From: Dillenia suffruticosa
Lineage: Eukaryota > Streptophyta > Magnoliopsida > Dilleniales > Dilleniaceae
Assembly: GCA_033439265.1 (NCBI GenBank)
Contig: JAVTVX010000024.1
Coordinates: forward strand, 12,631,001-12,695,000
DNA length: 64,000 bases
Direction: 5' to 3'
A program made the translations under genes and the position numbers. The notes beneath the pieces were generated by a model that was not told the DNA's origin, made no database searches, and saw nothing but the letters and a program-made list of their open reading frames with translations. Below, piece after piece: positions 1 through 9,691 of this stretch (within the stretch, counting starts at the first letter, position 1; every line of letters starts with the position of its first letter).

Positions 1-2
1 AG

Positions 3-140
3 GAGAACAAAGTAGACGGAGGCAAAAACAATGGCAGCATTGCTAATAAGGCGATTGAAGTTGCGTTGAAGGTCGATATGCATTGTGAAGGTTGATGTGA
101 CAAACTAAAAAAACTTGTTAAGGGCTTCTATGGTGACTAC
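3..140 (+). pseudogene. HMA-domain (HIPP-like) exon fragment, broken by a stop
   Basis: In frame 3 from the window edge the translation runs into EVALKVDMHCEG, stop, CDKLKKLVKGFYG. This is the first beta strand and metal-binding loop of a plant heavy-metal-associated domain, as in HIPP proteins that bind metals through Cys-x-x-Cys. The loop normally reads MHCEGC, but here an extra TGA codon (96-98) lies between CEG and the second Cys. A 3-bp insertion has thus put a stop inside the metal site. The exon probably ends at the GT at about 139-140, a usual intron position in this family, and the following DNA is pyrimidine-rich and intron-like. The upstream part lies outside the window and no second exon was found. 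Family assignment is firm; inactivity follows from the stop. Sequencing error or stop readthrough is less likely. Confidence 0.72.
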
Positions 141-454
141 TCTACTCTTTTCCCTTTCTAAACATGCCTTCTCTCTCTCTCTCTCTTCAATTACATTAAT
201 TTAGCAATTGTTAGAAAGTCTCTCTCTCTCTATCTCATGCATTTAAGATTTTGGTTTCAACTGTATCTGCAATTCATTTTCTGTTTTGTATCTTTTTCCA
301 TTTTTTGTTTTTATTTTCAAGAATTTTTTTTCATACACAGTTGTATTGGCTCTAAAAAATTGTCAAAATTAGAAGAAAGTAATCCCAATCCCATCCTAAG
401 ATTGCCACATTTTGATCCTTGTAATTCCTCCAGCATCAAGATTCCCGAAGAGTG
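141..454. other. Pyrimidine-rich, intron-like spacer
   Basis: T- and CT-rich DNA with two short (CT)n runs near 172-190 and 219-230. A polypyrimidine stretch followed by ACACAG at about 334-340 resembles a 3' splice site, but the sequence after it does not translate into the second half of an HMA domain. No gene is supported. Confidence 0.5.
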
Positions 455-912
455 TTTTTTTTTAGTGTGAGAGAGGAGGAAGAGAGTGAAAGGGGGAGGA
501 GAGGAGAGAAAAAGGGGAGAGTTTTTTTTATGAGCGAGAGGAGAGGAGAGAAGAAGGTGTTTTTTTTTTACAGATGAGAGAAGAGAGAGAAATGGGGAAG
601 GGAGGGGGAGAGAGAGAGGAGTATTTTTTTTTTTCAATAGTGAGAGAGAGAGGAGAGAAGAGAGAGAAAAGAGGGAGGGAAGGGGAGAGAGAGAGAGAGG
701 AAAGAAAGGGGGAGGGAAGGAGAGAGAGAAAGAGAGGAGTTTTTTTTTAATAGTGAGAGAGAGGAGAGAAGAGAGGGGGGAGGGGAGGGGAGGGGAGGGG
801 AGGGGAGAGGGAGAGAATGTTTTTTTTTTTTATTTTTTCCCTTCGGAAAGAGAGGAGAGAAGAGAAAGAAAGGGGGAGGGGAGTAGATAGAGAGGGGATT
901 TTTTTTTTTAAA
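455..912. repeat. Purine-rich minisatellite with poly-T spacers
   Basis: About 460 bp of almost pure GA/GGGA sequence on the plus strand, broken by runs of 8 to 12 T at about 457, 525, 560, 627, 740, 820 and 900. Units of roughly 35-110 bp begin with the T run followed by a GTGAGAGAGAGGAGAGA-like segment and then G-rich purine. Unit length is irregular, so this is a degenerate tandem repeat. Long open frames on the minus strand here are only the Ser/Leu/Pro/Lys translation of this simple repeat. Confidence 0.8.
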
Positions 913-939
913 TTGATTTTGGGGAAAGAGTTTTTTGCT

Positions 940-1140
940 AACATAGTAATACCACGTCAACACTTTGGTTACGTGGCACTATCACGTCAACACATGTTTA
1001 TGTGACAATATGGACTGTCTTCTAGTATTGACCTGATAATGATATGTCAACATTATTTCAGTTAGCTATACTATCACGTCGCTCCATGTTAGAAGTTAAC
1101 AGATATTAAGTTGTCGTCAATAGTGGAGGGATCAATCCGT
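940..1140. repeat. Short repeats around an ACGTCAAC motif
   Basis: CACGTCAACAC occurs at about 952 and again at about 982, related ATGTCAACAT at about 1045 and CACGTCGCTC at about 1075. ACGTGGCA and its TGTGACA variant alternate with them. The pattern looks like an old non-coding dispersed repeat that has lost CpG (CG to TG/CA). No coding capacity or element ends were found, so the class is unknown. Confidence 0.35.
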
Positions 1141-1881
1141 TATCCCTTTGAAAATTTGAATACCATAGTGTCATATTTTTAATTATATGGATTAATTTGT
1201 GAAATTTAAACAAAGTTTAGAGAATGGACACGTAATTAATCGAAATTGGTAATGGTAAGCGTGCGTTGTGTACGGAGAGACATGTTGTGGATTGATACGT
1301 GGCGGCTGTCAACAAACCTCAAAAGAGGCGAAGTGGGTGACCCCTCCAACACGTGAGAAGAGGTATTCATTTTCTCTGCCACCCTTTTATCTTTTTAAGT
1401 CATACTTCCTCTCCTTTGTTATATTTTAAATGTTGTTTGCAAAATACATATATTTAATGTGTAATTATTTAATTTACTTGACCAAATGACAATCAATAAA
1501 TAGGGGTTGATTTCATAAATAGATAAAATTGATGCTTGTTCATAGAATTTTTAGATGAAAATATTTCTGTTAATAAATGAATTATCAGTAGTAATTAGTT
1601 ATAATTTAAATATCAAGAATTTAATTAGTTAAGTTATTTTTTTACAAAAATAAATGATTTTGGTTTTGGGGATGGGATGTATTTTTACTCACCAAATCCA
1701 CCAAACAACCAAATAGACCTTAACCAGATACAATTTGCTATTGGTTAAATGTTGAGGAACAATCATTTTGCTTGCAAGAAATGACAGGAAATAGCTTATT
1801 AATGAACAATTTGCTCCAAGCAAAGCTGAACAACTGATTCTTCTTGTAAGAGAAATTAGAAATATTCTCTATGGTTAAATG
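1141..1881. other. Intergenic DNA with two G-box-type motifs
   Basis: No gene is seen. ACGTGGC at 1297-1303 and CACGTG at 1350-1355 lie 50 bp apart in a less AT-rich patch. Paired ACGT-core sites of this type are typical of stress or ABA-responsive plant promoters (bZIP/bHLH sites). No start codon with a credible ORF follows, so a promoter role is only a suggestion. The rest is AT-rich and featureless. The last 8 bases (1874-1881) are the left target-site duplication of the hAT element. Confidence 0.3.
1874..1881. repeat. hAT target-site duplication, left copy
   Basis: GTTAAATG directly precedes the TAGGGGTG terminus. The identical octamer follows the other end at 4820-4827. Eight-base duplications are diagnostic of hAT insertion. 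Confidence 0.9.
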
Positions 1882-4819
1882 TAGGGGTGGGTATGGGCCA
1901 ATTCTGGCTCAAAAATCAGTCCAGCCAGCCTGGTATAATTCGGACCAAAAATTGGTCCGGGCTACACTAAATCAGAACCGGATCAGCCTGGCTCCTATAG
2001 CCGGGCCGGTTTAGGGTTCAGTTCCACCATTTTTGGAGCTGAGAACTAGCCCGGCACGAGATCGGAATCGGTACGGAGCCAACCTGAGCTCGGGACCGGC
2101 TAATTGGTTCTAACGGATAGTGAAACTAGTCTGATCCGACCAGTTCCAACGGCTATTTCAATTTTTTTTGAATCATTCCAATTTTATCCCCCCTAACGGT
2201 TATAAAATGGGTAGTTTAAAGGGTATTTTGATCCATAATATCAAAAATGTTCCCTATAAATAGTTCACAATTCATTTCCAAATCTCATACGATATAATCT
2301 TCTACTCTCTCTACCTATAATATTTTCTACTCGCTTTCATAATCTCACAATCTCACATTCTCATAATCTCATACTACTCTCTCCACCTACAACTTACAAC
2401 ATTTTGAAGATGTGTCAAGGTTTCAAGGTTAAAAACTCAAATTATTCAAAATTTCAAGATAAGCAATCGCGATTTCTATCAAATTAGTAACAATTTATTT
2501 TTGCATCTTTAATTTTTTTTTTTGCATATTTAATTCATTTTCATTAAATTTTAAATTTAAATTCTTAAAAAAGAATGGTCGGAACACATTATTCACAATC
2601 TTTAAATCAAACTTCTCTCCCCCCATTTATATTTTTCGAAGAAGACATTTCCCGAATACATAGATATTGATATTGGTTTAAAAGAAAATGAATCTAATAA
2701 TGCACAATCTACCATCATATGCACTAAAAAAGATAATTTTTATGTATGGAATTATTTTGTTAGAAATTATGAAGAGCAAAAGCCACCATATAAGATTTGT
2801 CAATGAAAATATAAATTTATGAAGGGTTGGAGAGTAGAGATACTTGAAAGATACATAATAAGAGATCACCCGGATAGATTTTCTCAAATTGGATAAACAT
2901 AAATCGTCATGGGAGAATGTCACAAGTACATTTAAATATAATTCCGAGACAAAAAAATGAGACAAATAGAATAGATAGCACGTAAAGAATTCCACTTAAT
3001 ATTGTGGAATGTGAATTATTTAAAAAGTATGTATAAAAATATTTACAACTGTCTTATAAAAAAGTATAAGAAAAACAGGTAGGATGAGATCATTAAAATA
3101 ATTTTAAATAATGAAAGAAGGTTTAATTACAAATTTTATGACCATTTCTTATAAATTTTCAATATTTTTGGATAGTTAGAAGAAACAAAAAAATGAATAT
3201 TATAATGTTGTAACATATTATTGGATTAATGATGCATGAGTTTTTTAAAAAAATTTAGCTTTTTAACAATAAGAACACTCACGTTCCGGTTCTAATATAA
3301 TTAGAATAATAACAAATATTTGTTATGAATATGGTATTAGTAATAGAATTTTTTGTATTTTTAGATAATAAATCGGTTAATATTAGTGCCGCTAATATTT
3401 TAAAAAATACTTTAGGATCAATATTAGATGATTTTTTTTTTATAATATGTGTGCATGTTATATTTTAAATTTATATGTTAAAAATGGTTTAGAAATTACG
3501 AAACTAATTCTACAAATGCTTCGTAATTTAATTTATCAAATTAAAAATTTTTCAGTCAAAACACAAAAAATGAGACATTTATGTATATTACATAATGAAA
3601 ATATAAACGATTTAAATAAAAATATGAAATTATGTGGAACTTTACTTATAAATTATTACAATGTGTAATTCATTTTAAAAATGTTTTAATTGAATCTATT
3701 AATTCTAATTATGAATATGGTTTTATTGATTAATTTTTTTTTTTTTTTTGATTTTGCAAATACACTAGTTGAATTATTAGAAATTATTTTTACATATACA
3801 AATTTATTTTTTGGGGTTTACTATCAAACAACTCATTTAATATTATCTAATCTTTGTAAAATTTGTTATGTATTCACTCAATTTGAAAATAAAGATAAAT
3901 TTAGTAAAATTATTCAACTAATAAAAATGAAAATTTTAAAATATTATAAAAAAATCATATTTTGTATTTGGTAGCTAGCGCTTTAAATTCATGAATAAAA
4001 GTTGAAAGTGATAAAACTCTAATTAATTGTTTTGTAGATAATTCTCCAATAGAAATATACGTTAGTATTTCACATTTAAAACAAAAAATATCTCTTACTT
4101 CAAAACAACTTTCTCGATTTCGTTACTAAATGAATTGATTTAATATTAACAAACACTTAAATTAGAATATTGTGACGATGATAATCATTTTGATATTTTA
4201 AATTCGTGAAAAAATAATACAACTTACTTTCCAATTTTGGTCAAAAATGGTTAAAGATAAACTAACCCTTTCGGTATCTACAGTACTATCAGAAAGTGTT
4301 TTTAGTGTGGGTGATCAAGTTTTAATGGTGAAACGTACAAAATTGGTAGACAGCACTTTGTAAGTGTTGATTTGTGTCAAAAATTGGAAATGTGGAAAAA
4401 ATGAAGGAATGAAAAATAGTTCAGAGACGGAAGATGAAGAAGAAAAATAAATTTGTAGTATATAAAAAAGAGTGTGATTATATTTAGTTAGTAGATTTGA
4501 AGATCCAAGTGAAAAGTTTAGTAGTGAACATATACTAAATTCAGTAGAACAACTCTAAAAATTTTATTTTTTTTTCTTTTCCACTTTATTTGTTGATTTG
4601 TGAAAAAAAAAGAGAGTTAATTCAAATCTCAAAAAAAAAAGAGTTAATTCAAACAAAAAAAATAGAGTTAATTAAAAAAAAACCGTTTTACAGGCCCAAC
4701 AATTGGCTAGCTCAACAGGCCTAGTTCACCGGGTTGGGCTAATTCCAAGCAAATTATTTTTTTTGGAACCAGCCCAACCTTGTTCAGAACTAGCCCAATC
4801 TAGACCGGTTACAACTCTA
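1882..4819 (+). mobile_element. Degenerate hAT DNA transposon
   Basis: A 2.94-kb element bounded by a perfect 8-bp target-site duplication (GTTAAATG). The left end starts TAGGGGTGGGTATGGGCC; the right end, read inward, is TAGAGTTGTAACCGGTC. They match imperfectly in the way of hAT termini (TAGRG.TG). Both subterminal regions are rich in GGCC/CCGG-type words (1900-2160 and 4680-4810), unlike the AT-rich interior. Between them lie broken pieces of an Ac-type transposase on the plus strand. The element could now move only in trans. Confidence 0.9.
2744..4440 (+). pseudogene. hAT (Ac/RICESLEEPER-like) transposase pseudogene
   Basis: Three conserved blocks appear in order despite many stops and frame changes. 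At 2744-2890 is a BED zinc-finger remnant (VWNYFVRNYEE, then KICQ); the second zinc Cys codon is TGA at 2804-2806. At 3447-3970 is the RNase-H-like core, including CACYILNLYVKNGLE, which matches the conserved block just after the second catalytic Asp in hAT enzymes, followed by a region resembling the large helical insertion. At 4224-4395 is the C-terminal dimerisation domain, with LTLSVSTVLSESVFSVG and KNW. A complete enzyme is about 650-700 residues; no single frame here exceeds about 95. The family is clear and the gene is dead. Confidence 0.85.
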
Positions 4820-4827
4820 GTTAAATG
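4820..4827. repeat. hAT target-site duplication, right copy
   Basis: GTTAAATG follows the right terminus and is identical to 1874-1881. Confidence 0.9.
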
Positions 4828-4874
4828 ATTGATAAGTAATAATTGATTATGAGTATAATAATTAATAAAAATAA

Positions 4875-5128
4875 TGTTGTTTTTATTATAAAATAAAAAA
4901 AAAAAGAGAAAGAATTTATAGAGAATGAGAGAGAGAGTTTATTTCTCTATTTTGTCTACATTTATAAATGAAGTTGTGGGTCCTATACATAGGCAATTGA
5001 AATGAATACGAAGAGTCAATCACATTAAATACAATCAACCCAAAGCCAAATGATGCTCAAGAAACAAAATGTCAAGAGTCATACATCAAAATCATATGTT
5101 GGAAACTTGAATGGAAATCAACAATAAT
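4875..5128 (-). repeat. Copia-1 3' LTR, larger part
   Basis: Aligns with 30538-30743: both contain an AATTTATAGAGAATGAGA block, GTTTATTTCTCTATTT, ACAATCAACCCAAA and CATACATCAAAATCA. This copy holds about 55-60 bp near 4965-5020 that the other LTR lacks. The alignment is cut at 5128 by Copia-4 and resumes at 16265. Confidence 0.8.
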
Positions 5129-6832
5129 TGCTATTCAATTAGAGTGGGTGAATAGTTAAATATAGTTTCTTTTTAACAGATTTTTGACTATTTAGGTATA
5201 AAGAAAAAATTAACAGCGGTATTTGGTTGTTTAAATAGAAAGATAGGAAACAAACAAAAGTTTTTATAATGGTTTTACCAAATTTGGTATACGACCACTC
5301 CTAAACTCCTCATAGATTTTTTGCTATCAATTTAATGATATAAACTTGATTATAGATTCAGATTGGACCTTTACAGTATTTCTTCTCAAACATTAATTTT
5401 TCAATCTTACATAGATTGGTTCTCTCTCTATCTAAATTCAAGATAGTGATACACTCACTAATCTTTTGAAATCTCATTACAAGGAAGAGGGAAAAGGTCT
5501 AAGATGTAAGATTTAAATTCTTGAATTAGACAAATTTCACTTTTACAAGTAGTTACACTCAAAAAGAAATTTAAAGTGAGAAATTGAGTGTATATATTAA
5601 ACAGTATAGTAAATGTAGTAAGTTCGTAGTGAATCACCTCTTCAATAAAGCATTAGCACCTTCAAATATAATCTCTCTGGTATTTATTGTGGTGTTGAAG
5701 AAATCTGTTATGTGGCTACTGAAGTCGAATGTTGCTCATAAATGTTTGTCAATTAATGTCCTACAACAATTCCTTATTTCGCGCTAAAATTTCATTTTCT
5801 TACTGTTGCCATTTTTTATTGTCCAATTGAGAGACGATTTTGTTGAATTTAAATGTTAGACTTTGATAGAAAAAGAAATAAATAGATAGATCAGAAAAGA
5901 AAGGATAGTTGTGTTCAAATCAGTTTCAAAATAAATCTGCTTTGAATAAATTGTTGGACAAAGCATATTTTAATTGGTCGACACATAGAGATGGATCAAC
6001 ATATTCTATGTCCACATCGACACAGTTCTATTCTTACATTCAATTGGTGGACTTGACATTTGAAATTGGTTGATATGCTTAAGATGTCGACATAATTGAA
6101 ATGTAGGTCGTTGTATGGTTCTTAAGGAAAAGATAAATCAGGTCGACAAGTTGTCGGATATGTTGACCCTTCTTAATAATTTTTGCTTGATGTTTATTGA
6201 CATATGTAATAGTGGGTTGATAGATTATTGAAATTGGTAGACCAAACATTTTAAATTTGTCTACCTAAGATCAACAGGTTTATATGTAGTTCAATTTAGG
6301 TCGACGTATAAGGCAGGTTGACAAGATGTATGAGTGTTTAAGTCAAGTTGATATATTTTCTAGGTTGTTGACTCAATCTTGCTTAGACAATAGTAGTGTT
6401 TGATTCGTTCAGGTCCACAAGAATCATTAATATATTAGCATGTTTAAGGTATTGCTAAAATTGGTCAACATGGCTCTGGTTATTACGTAGTTCAATTTAG
6501 GTCGACATATAAAGCAGGTTGACAAGATGTATGAGTGTTTAAGTCAAGTCAACATATTTCAAGATTGTAAACACAATCTTGCTTAGATAATAGTAGTGTT
6601 TGATTCATTCAGGTCGACATGAATCATTAATATGTCAGCATGTTCAAAATATTACTAAAATTGGTCAACATGGTTTTGAAAATTGGACCTAGAGGAGCAG
6701 GTTGATGTGTGTCAAGAACAGATTGACAATTTTTGCAAACTTAGTAATTTTAGTTTTGCTTTCTGATACACTTAAGTTTATTTTTCTCCAATTTATTTCT
6801 TTTATCATCATCAAAATCTAGCATTCTCAACA
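5129..6832 (-). repeat. Copia-4 3' LTR
   Basis: 1,704 bp running TG...CA on the plus strand. Aligns with 14478-16264 over most of its length (first 800 bp nearly collinear). It carries a tandem duplication of about 201 bp (6286-6486 and 6487-6687) absent from the 5' LTR, and lacks a block present there near 15280-15540. Rich in TCGAC/TCAAC/TTGAC words. Open frames within it are not genes. Confidence 0.88.
6286..6687. repeat. 201-bp tandem duplication inside an LTR
   Basis: GTAGTTCAATTTAGGTCGAC at 6286 recurs at 6487, and the following 180 bp (GTATGAGTGTTTAAGTCAAG, then AATCTTGCTTAGA, then TTGGTCAACATGG) repeat with point differences. The 5' LTR has a single copy (about 15898-16100). Confidence 0.85.
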
Positions 6833-8110
6833 ATTTCTCCATTTTTTATGATGGCAAAATTTTGACACACTTATTTGAGGCTTGTGAGCCTATTAATTCT
6901 AATTTTTCAGAATTTTAACTTGTCAATTTCATAACTATTCTAGTAGAACCATTTCTAACTTTGATTTACACAAACCATAGACAATAATCATAGTCTGATT
7001 TAATAACACTACTCCCTTTTATTGATTTACACTAGTTTTATCACACTGATTTCCTAACACTCCCATGTTACCATTTACACTAGTCTAATTTTCAAATCAC
7101 CAAATCACTCGTCAAACTAGCCTCCTGCTCACCAATAAAAAATCTACCATTGATTCTTTATTCTTCTTATTCTCCTTCTCCCCCCTTTTGTGATCAATAA
7201 AAAGGTCAAGAGCATTATCTACCACAAACCACAGACCACTATTATCAATAAAAATCAACCACAAACTACTATGATACCAAATCCAACTGCCTAATCAATA
7301 AACAATGAACATCTTAATGGCAGTAATCATAGTCTACCACTGTTATCAATGAGCATCCTATTACACATCAATATTCTTCTGATCAGCAATAAACTAATCT
7401 CATCAACGATTTATCCAGTTACAATAATAGTGAACAACACCATGGCAAAAAGGATAAAACTACAAGAAATAACTGCAAAAAAATATATGAGATATTATCT
7501 ACACTCCCCTTTAATTAGTATATAGTAGCTATCTATGACTCTTCTTCAATCATAGAAACATCAGAGTTCTATTGTTTAAGAAAATAAACTAATCACATCA
7601 TGATGTAGACTGTTGAACATTCAATGCTAAGGATATTTCAAGCATGAAGTGTTGTAAACTGCATATAAATAGCTGCAGCAGGCAACATGCATACATTTTA
7701 AGTTTAAAGGTAAGTTAAATAAGAGATCATTGCAAAACATTTTAAGTTCAAAGATGACAATTAAATAAATAAAGCATACTGTAGTTACAAAATGACCAAA
7801 AACAAACTATTATACTAGGAAAACAAGCTAGAGACATTCGATAAAAATCAAGTAAGATAAAATAAAGTACTTAACTTTCATGAGGGTTTAAGTGCAACAA
7901 GGTGATGAGTTAGTAGGATCAGGATAGTTTAGGGTTGCAAGATATTTTTCCTTTGTTGGATTAATCAATCTTCTTTTCAAGTCTATGCAATTCCATACTG
8001 AACATGAGATTTGCTTGAACTTGCCTATTCAGTTGCTCATTTGGGAGTGCTATGCTTTGTTCAATGTTTCCCAATTTCTCCCAAATCATTTCCAAAGTGA
8101 TAGGTTGAAA
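6833..8110 (-). other. Copia-4 non-coding tail with two polypurine tracts
   Basis: Read on the minus strand, about 1.3 kb between the extra ORF and the 3' LTR without coding potential. The terminal tract (AAAAAATGGAGAAAT, 6833-6847) abuts the LTR. A second, better tract, CAAAAGGGGGGAGAAGGAGA, lies at 7171-7190. The same tail with the same two tracts occurs in Copia-3 (49304-49323 and 57323-57336). Multiple polypurine tracts are reported for Sireviruses. Confidence 0.65.
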
Positions 8111-8160
8111 GCTAGATGATTGTCCACCTTGTTCAGGTTTAGTTCCTTCTTCTTCTACTT

Positions 8161-9110
8161 CCTCTATCTATCTTTTCCTTATCCCTGCATCCTTTCTCAC
8201 CCATTCACCTTTACTATTGCACATCCATCTTGCTCTAAGCATAGAAGATGTATTGATTCCATTCTTTTCATTCAATTCTATCACCATATCTTTATCCAAT
8301 TCCACACGATTGGATGATAAAATCTCAAAAATCTTACTTGCATATAGTAGGAGAGAATTTTCTGATCTATATGTAATAATCATGAATTGCGGAACAATAA
8401 AATGCAATCTAGGATTTTTTTCACTCATAATGCATGCCATCAACAAAAAATCTTCTCTAAAGATAGTTGTATAGTTTTCTCCTCTAGGTCTAAGTATATG
8501 AGCAACAATCAAATGAAGAAATCTTTCATGGAACCCTAAATCTATAGCATTTGTGTTCACAATAGCCAGATTATCATCATTGAACATTTTTCTAACATTC
8601 TTCAAATAATTGGATTTTATGCAGAGTTCACATTTGTCATACGTTACCTATGTCAACTCATTTTCTCTACAAATAATCCTAGGAATGACTTCAATCACCT
8701 TCTCATTTACATAGATTCTAAATGCATACAAAACAGAATAATTATCCAGAGTAATGCATGTCTCATTCTCAACCCCATCAGAGATTCCTTCAATATTGTT
8801 ATAGAATAACTTGATGCCTTTTCATGAATGAAATTATTAGGAATCATAAGCCAATTAGAGCATACCTCATTTAAGTGTTCTTCGTATTTGAAGCTGACCC
8901 TTTTTAGGAACACCTAATTAATCATTCTCCCTTGATTAACTTTCTTTTGTGAGAATAATTTCTCTTATAGTTTGCTCTATTCGAGTGATTGAAATTCATG
9001 AGTATTGAATTGGGAAATGGCTTTAGTTGGTTGAGGCAACAAAGGAGGTTTCGAAGAAATAGGTTTTGCAGATGAGGGTTTTGATGATGATGGCTTAGTT
9101 ATAGATTTTG
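8161..9110 (-). pseudogene. Copia-4 post-pol ORF (env-position protein), broken
   Basis: On the minus strand downstream of pol: a Ser/Pro/Lys-rich N-terminus (KPSSSKPSSAKPISSKPP), then a block around FLKRVSFKYEEHLNEVCSNW (8913-8830), then a well-preserved 145-residue stretch at 8605-8168 containing LGFHERFLHLIVAHILRPR, YTTIFREDFLLMACIM and LNEKNGINTSSMLRARWM. The same protein follows pol in Copia-3 (47310-48440). Its layout resembles the 'putative plant transposon protein' domain (Pfam Transposase_32 type) often found downstream of pol in plant LTR elements. Sireviruses carry an env-like ORF at this place, but I see no signal peptide or clear membrane anchor. Frameshifts and stops split the N-terminal half; function is unknown. 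Confidence 0.65.
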
Positions 9111-9690
9111 TAGGAGGTTCAGATGTTTAGAGATAGACAATTTTTGTTTAGGAGCGATCACAGATTAGGTTTTCACAGATATAATTCACCTAGGGTTTTA
9201 GAGTACAATTCACTTAGAGAGAAAGAGAGAAAATTGAATTTGGGAATAGAGAGAGAAAGACGAATCAATGTGTTAACCATTCATATTCCATTTTGTATGC
9301 CACGGGTCGACATATGTTCGTGCATGTTGACCTATTTTAAAGAGATCCAAAGGGTAACAGGTCGATAGATTTTTAAAAATATTGACCTAATTTTGACTGT
9401 TATTCATGTCGACATATTAACATACAGGTCGATAAGACTATGTGTGTTTTTAGTTTTTCAATAGTAAGTCAACGTGATTTTTAAGACAATGGTTATAGGT
9501 CAACAAGACTGTATACTTTTCAATTTGTCGATACCCTTGTGAAATAAGTCAACCTAAAATTCATTTTCTAGATTTTCGCATACTCTGTTTTTCAGATTTC
9601 TTCCTTATTTCTTCATTTTTGTTATTCATAACTCTCTCCTTAGTTCAAAAACTCTATTCTTATTTAGTAGTTTGGTAAGAATATCAGCAA
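9111..9690 (-). other. Copia-4 spacer between pol and extra ORF, GTCGAC motifs
   Basis: Non-coding. From 9300 to 9560 it contains GTCGACATATG, GTCGATAGAT, GTCGACATATT, GTCGATAAGA, GTCAACGTGA, GTCAACAAGA and GTCAACCTAA, about one per 35 bp. This is the same word that fills the LTRs. The equivalent spacer in Copia-3 is 46860-47220. Confidence 0.6.
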
Positions 9691-9691
9691 T

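Noticed and set aside
317-963. Long minus-strand open frames rich in Ser, Leu, Pro and Lys
   Set aside because: They are translations of the purine/poly-T minisatellite; composition follows the repeat and no domain is present.
8120-8474. Plus-strand frames opposite the Copia-4 extra ORF
   Set aside because: Antisense shadows; the minus-strand reading is conserved with Copia-3 at 47301-48440.
8161-9110. Calling the extra ORF a true viral envelope gene
   Set aside because: No signal peptide, cleavage site or clear membrane segment is visible; only its position is envelope-like.
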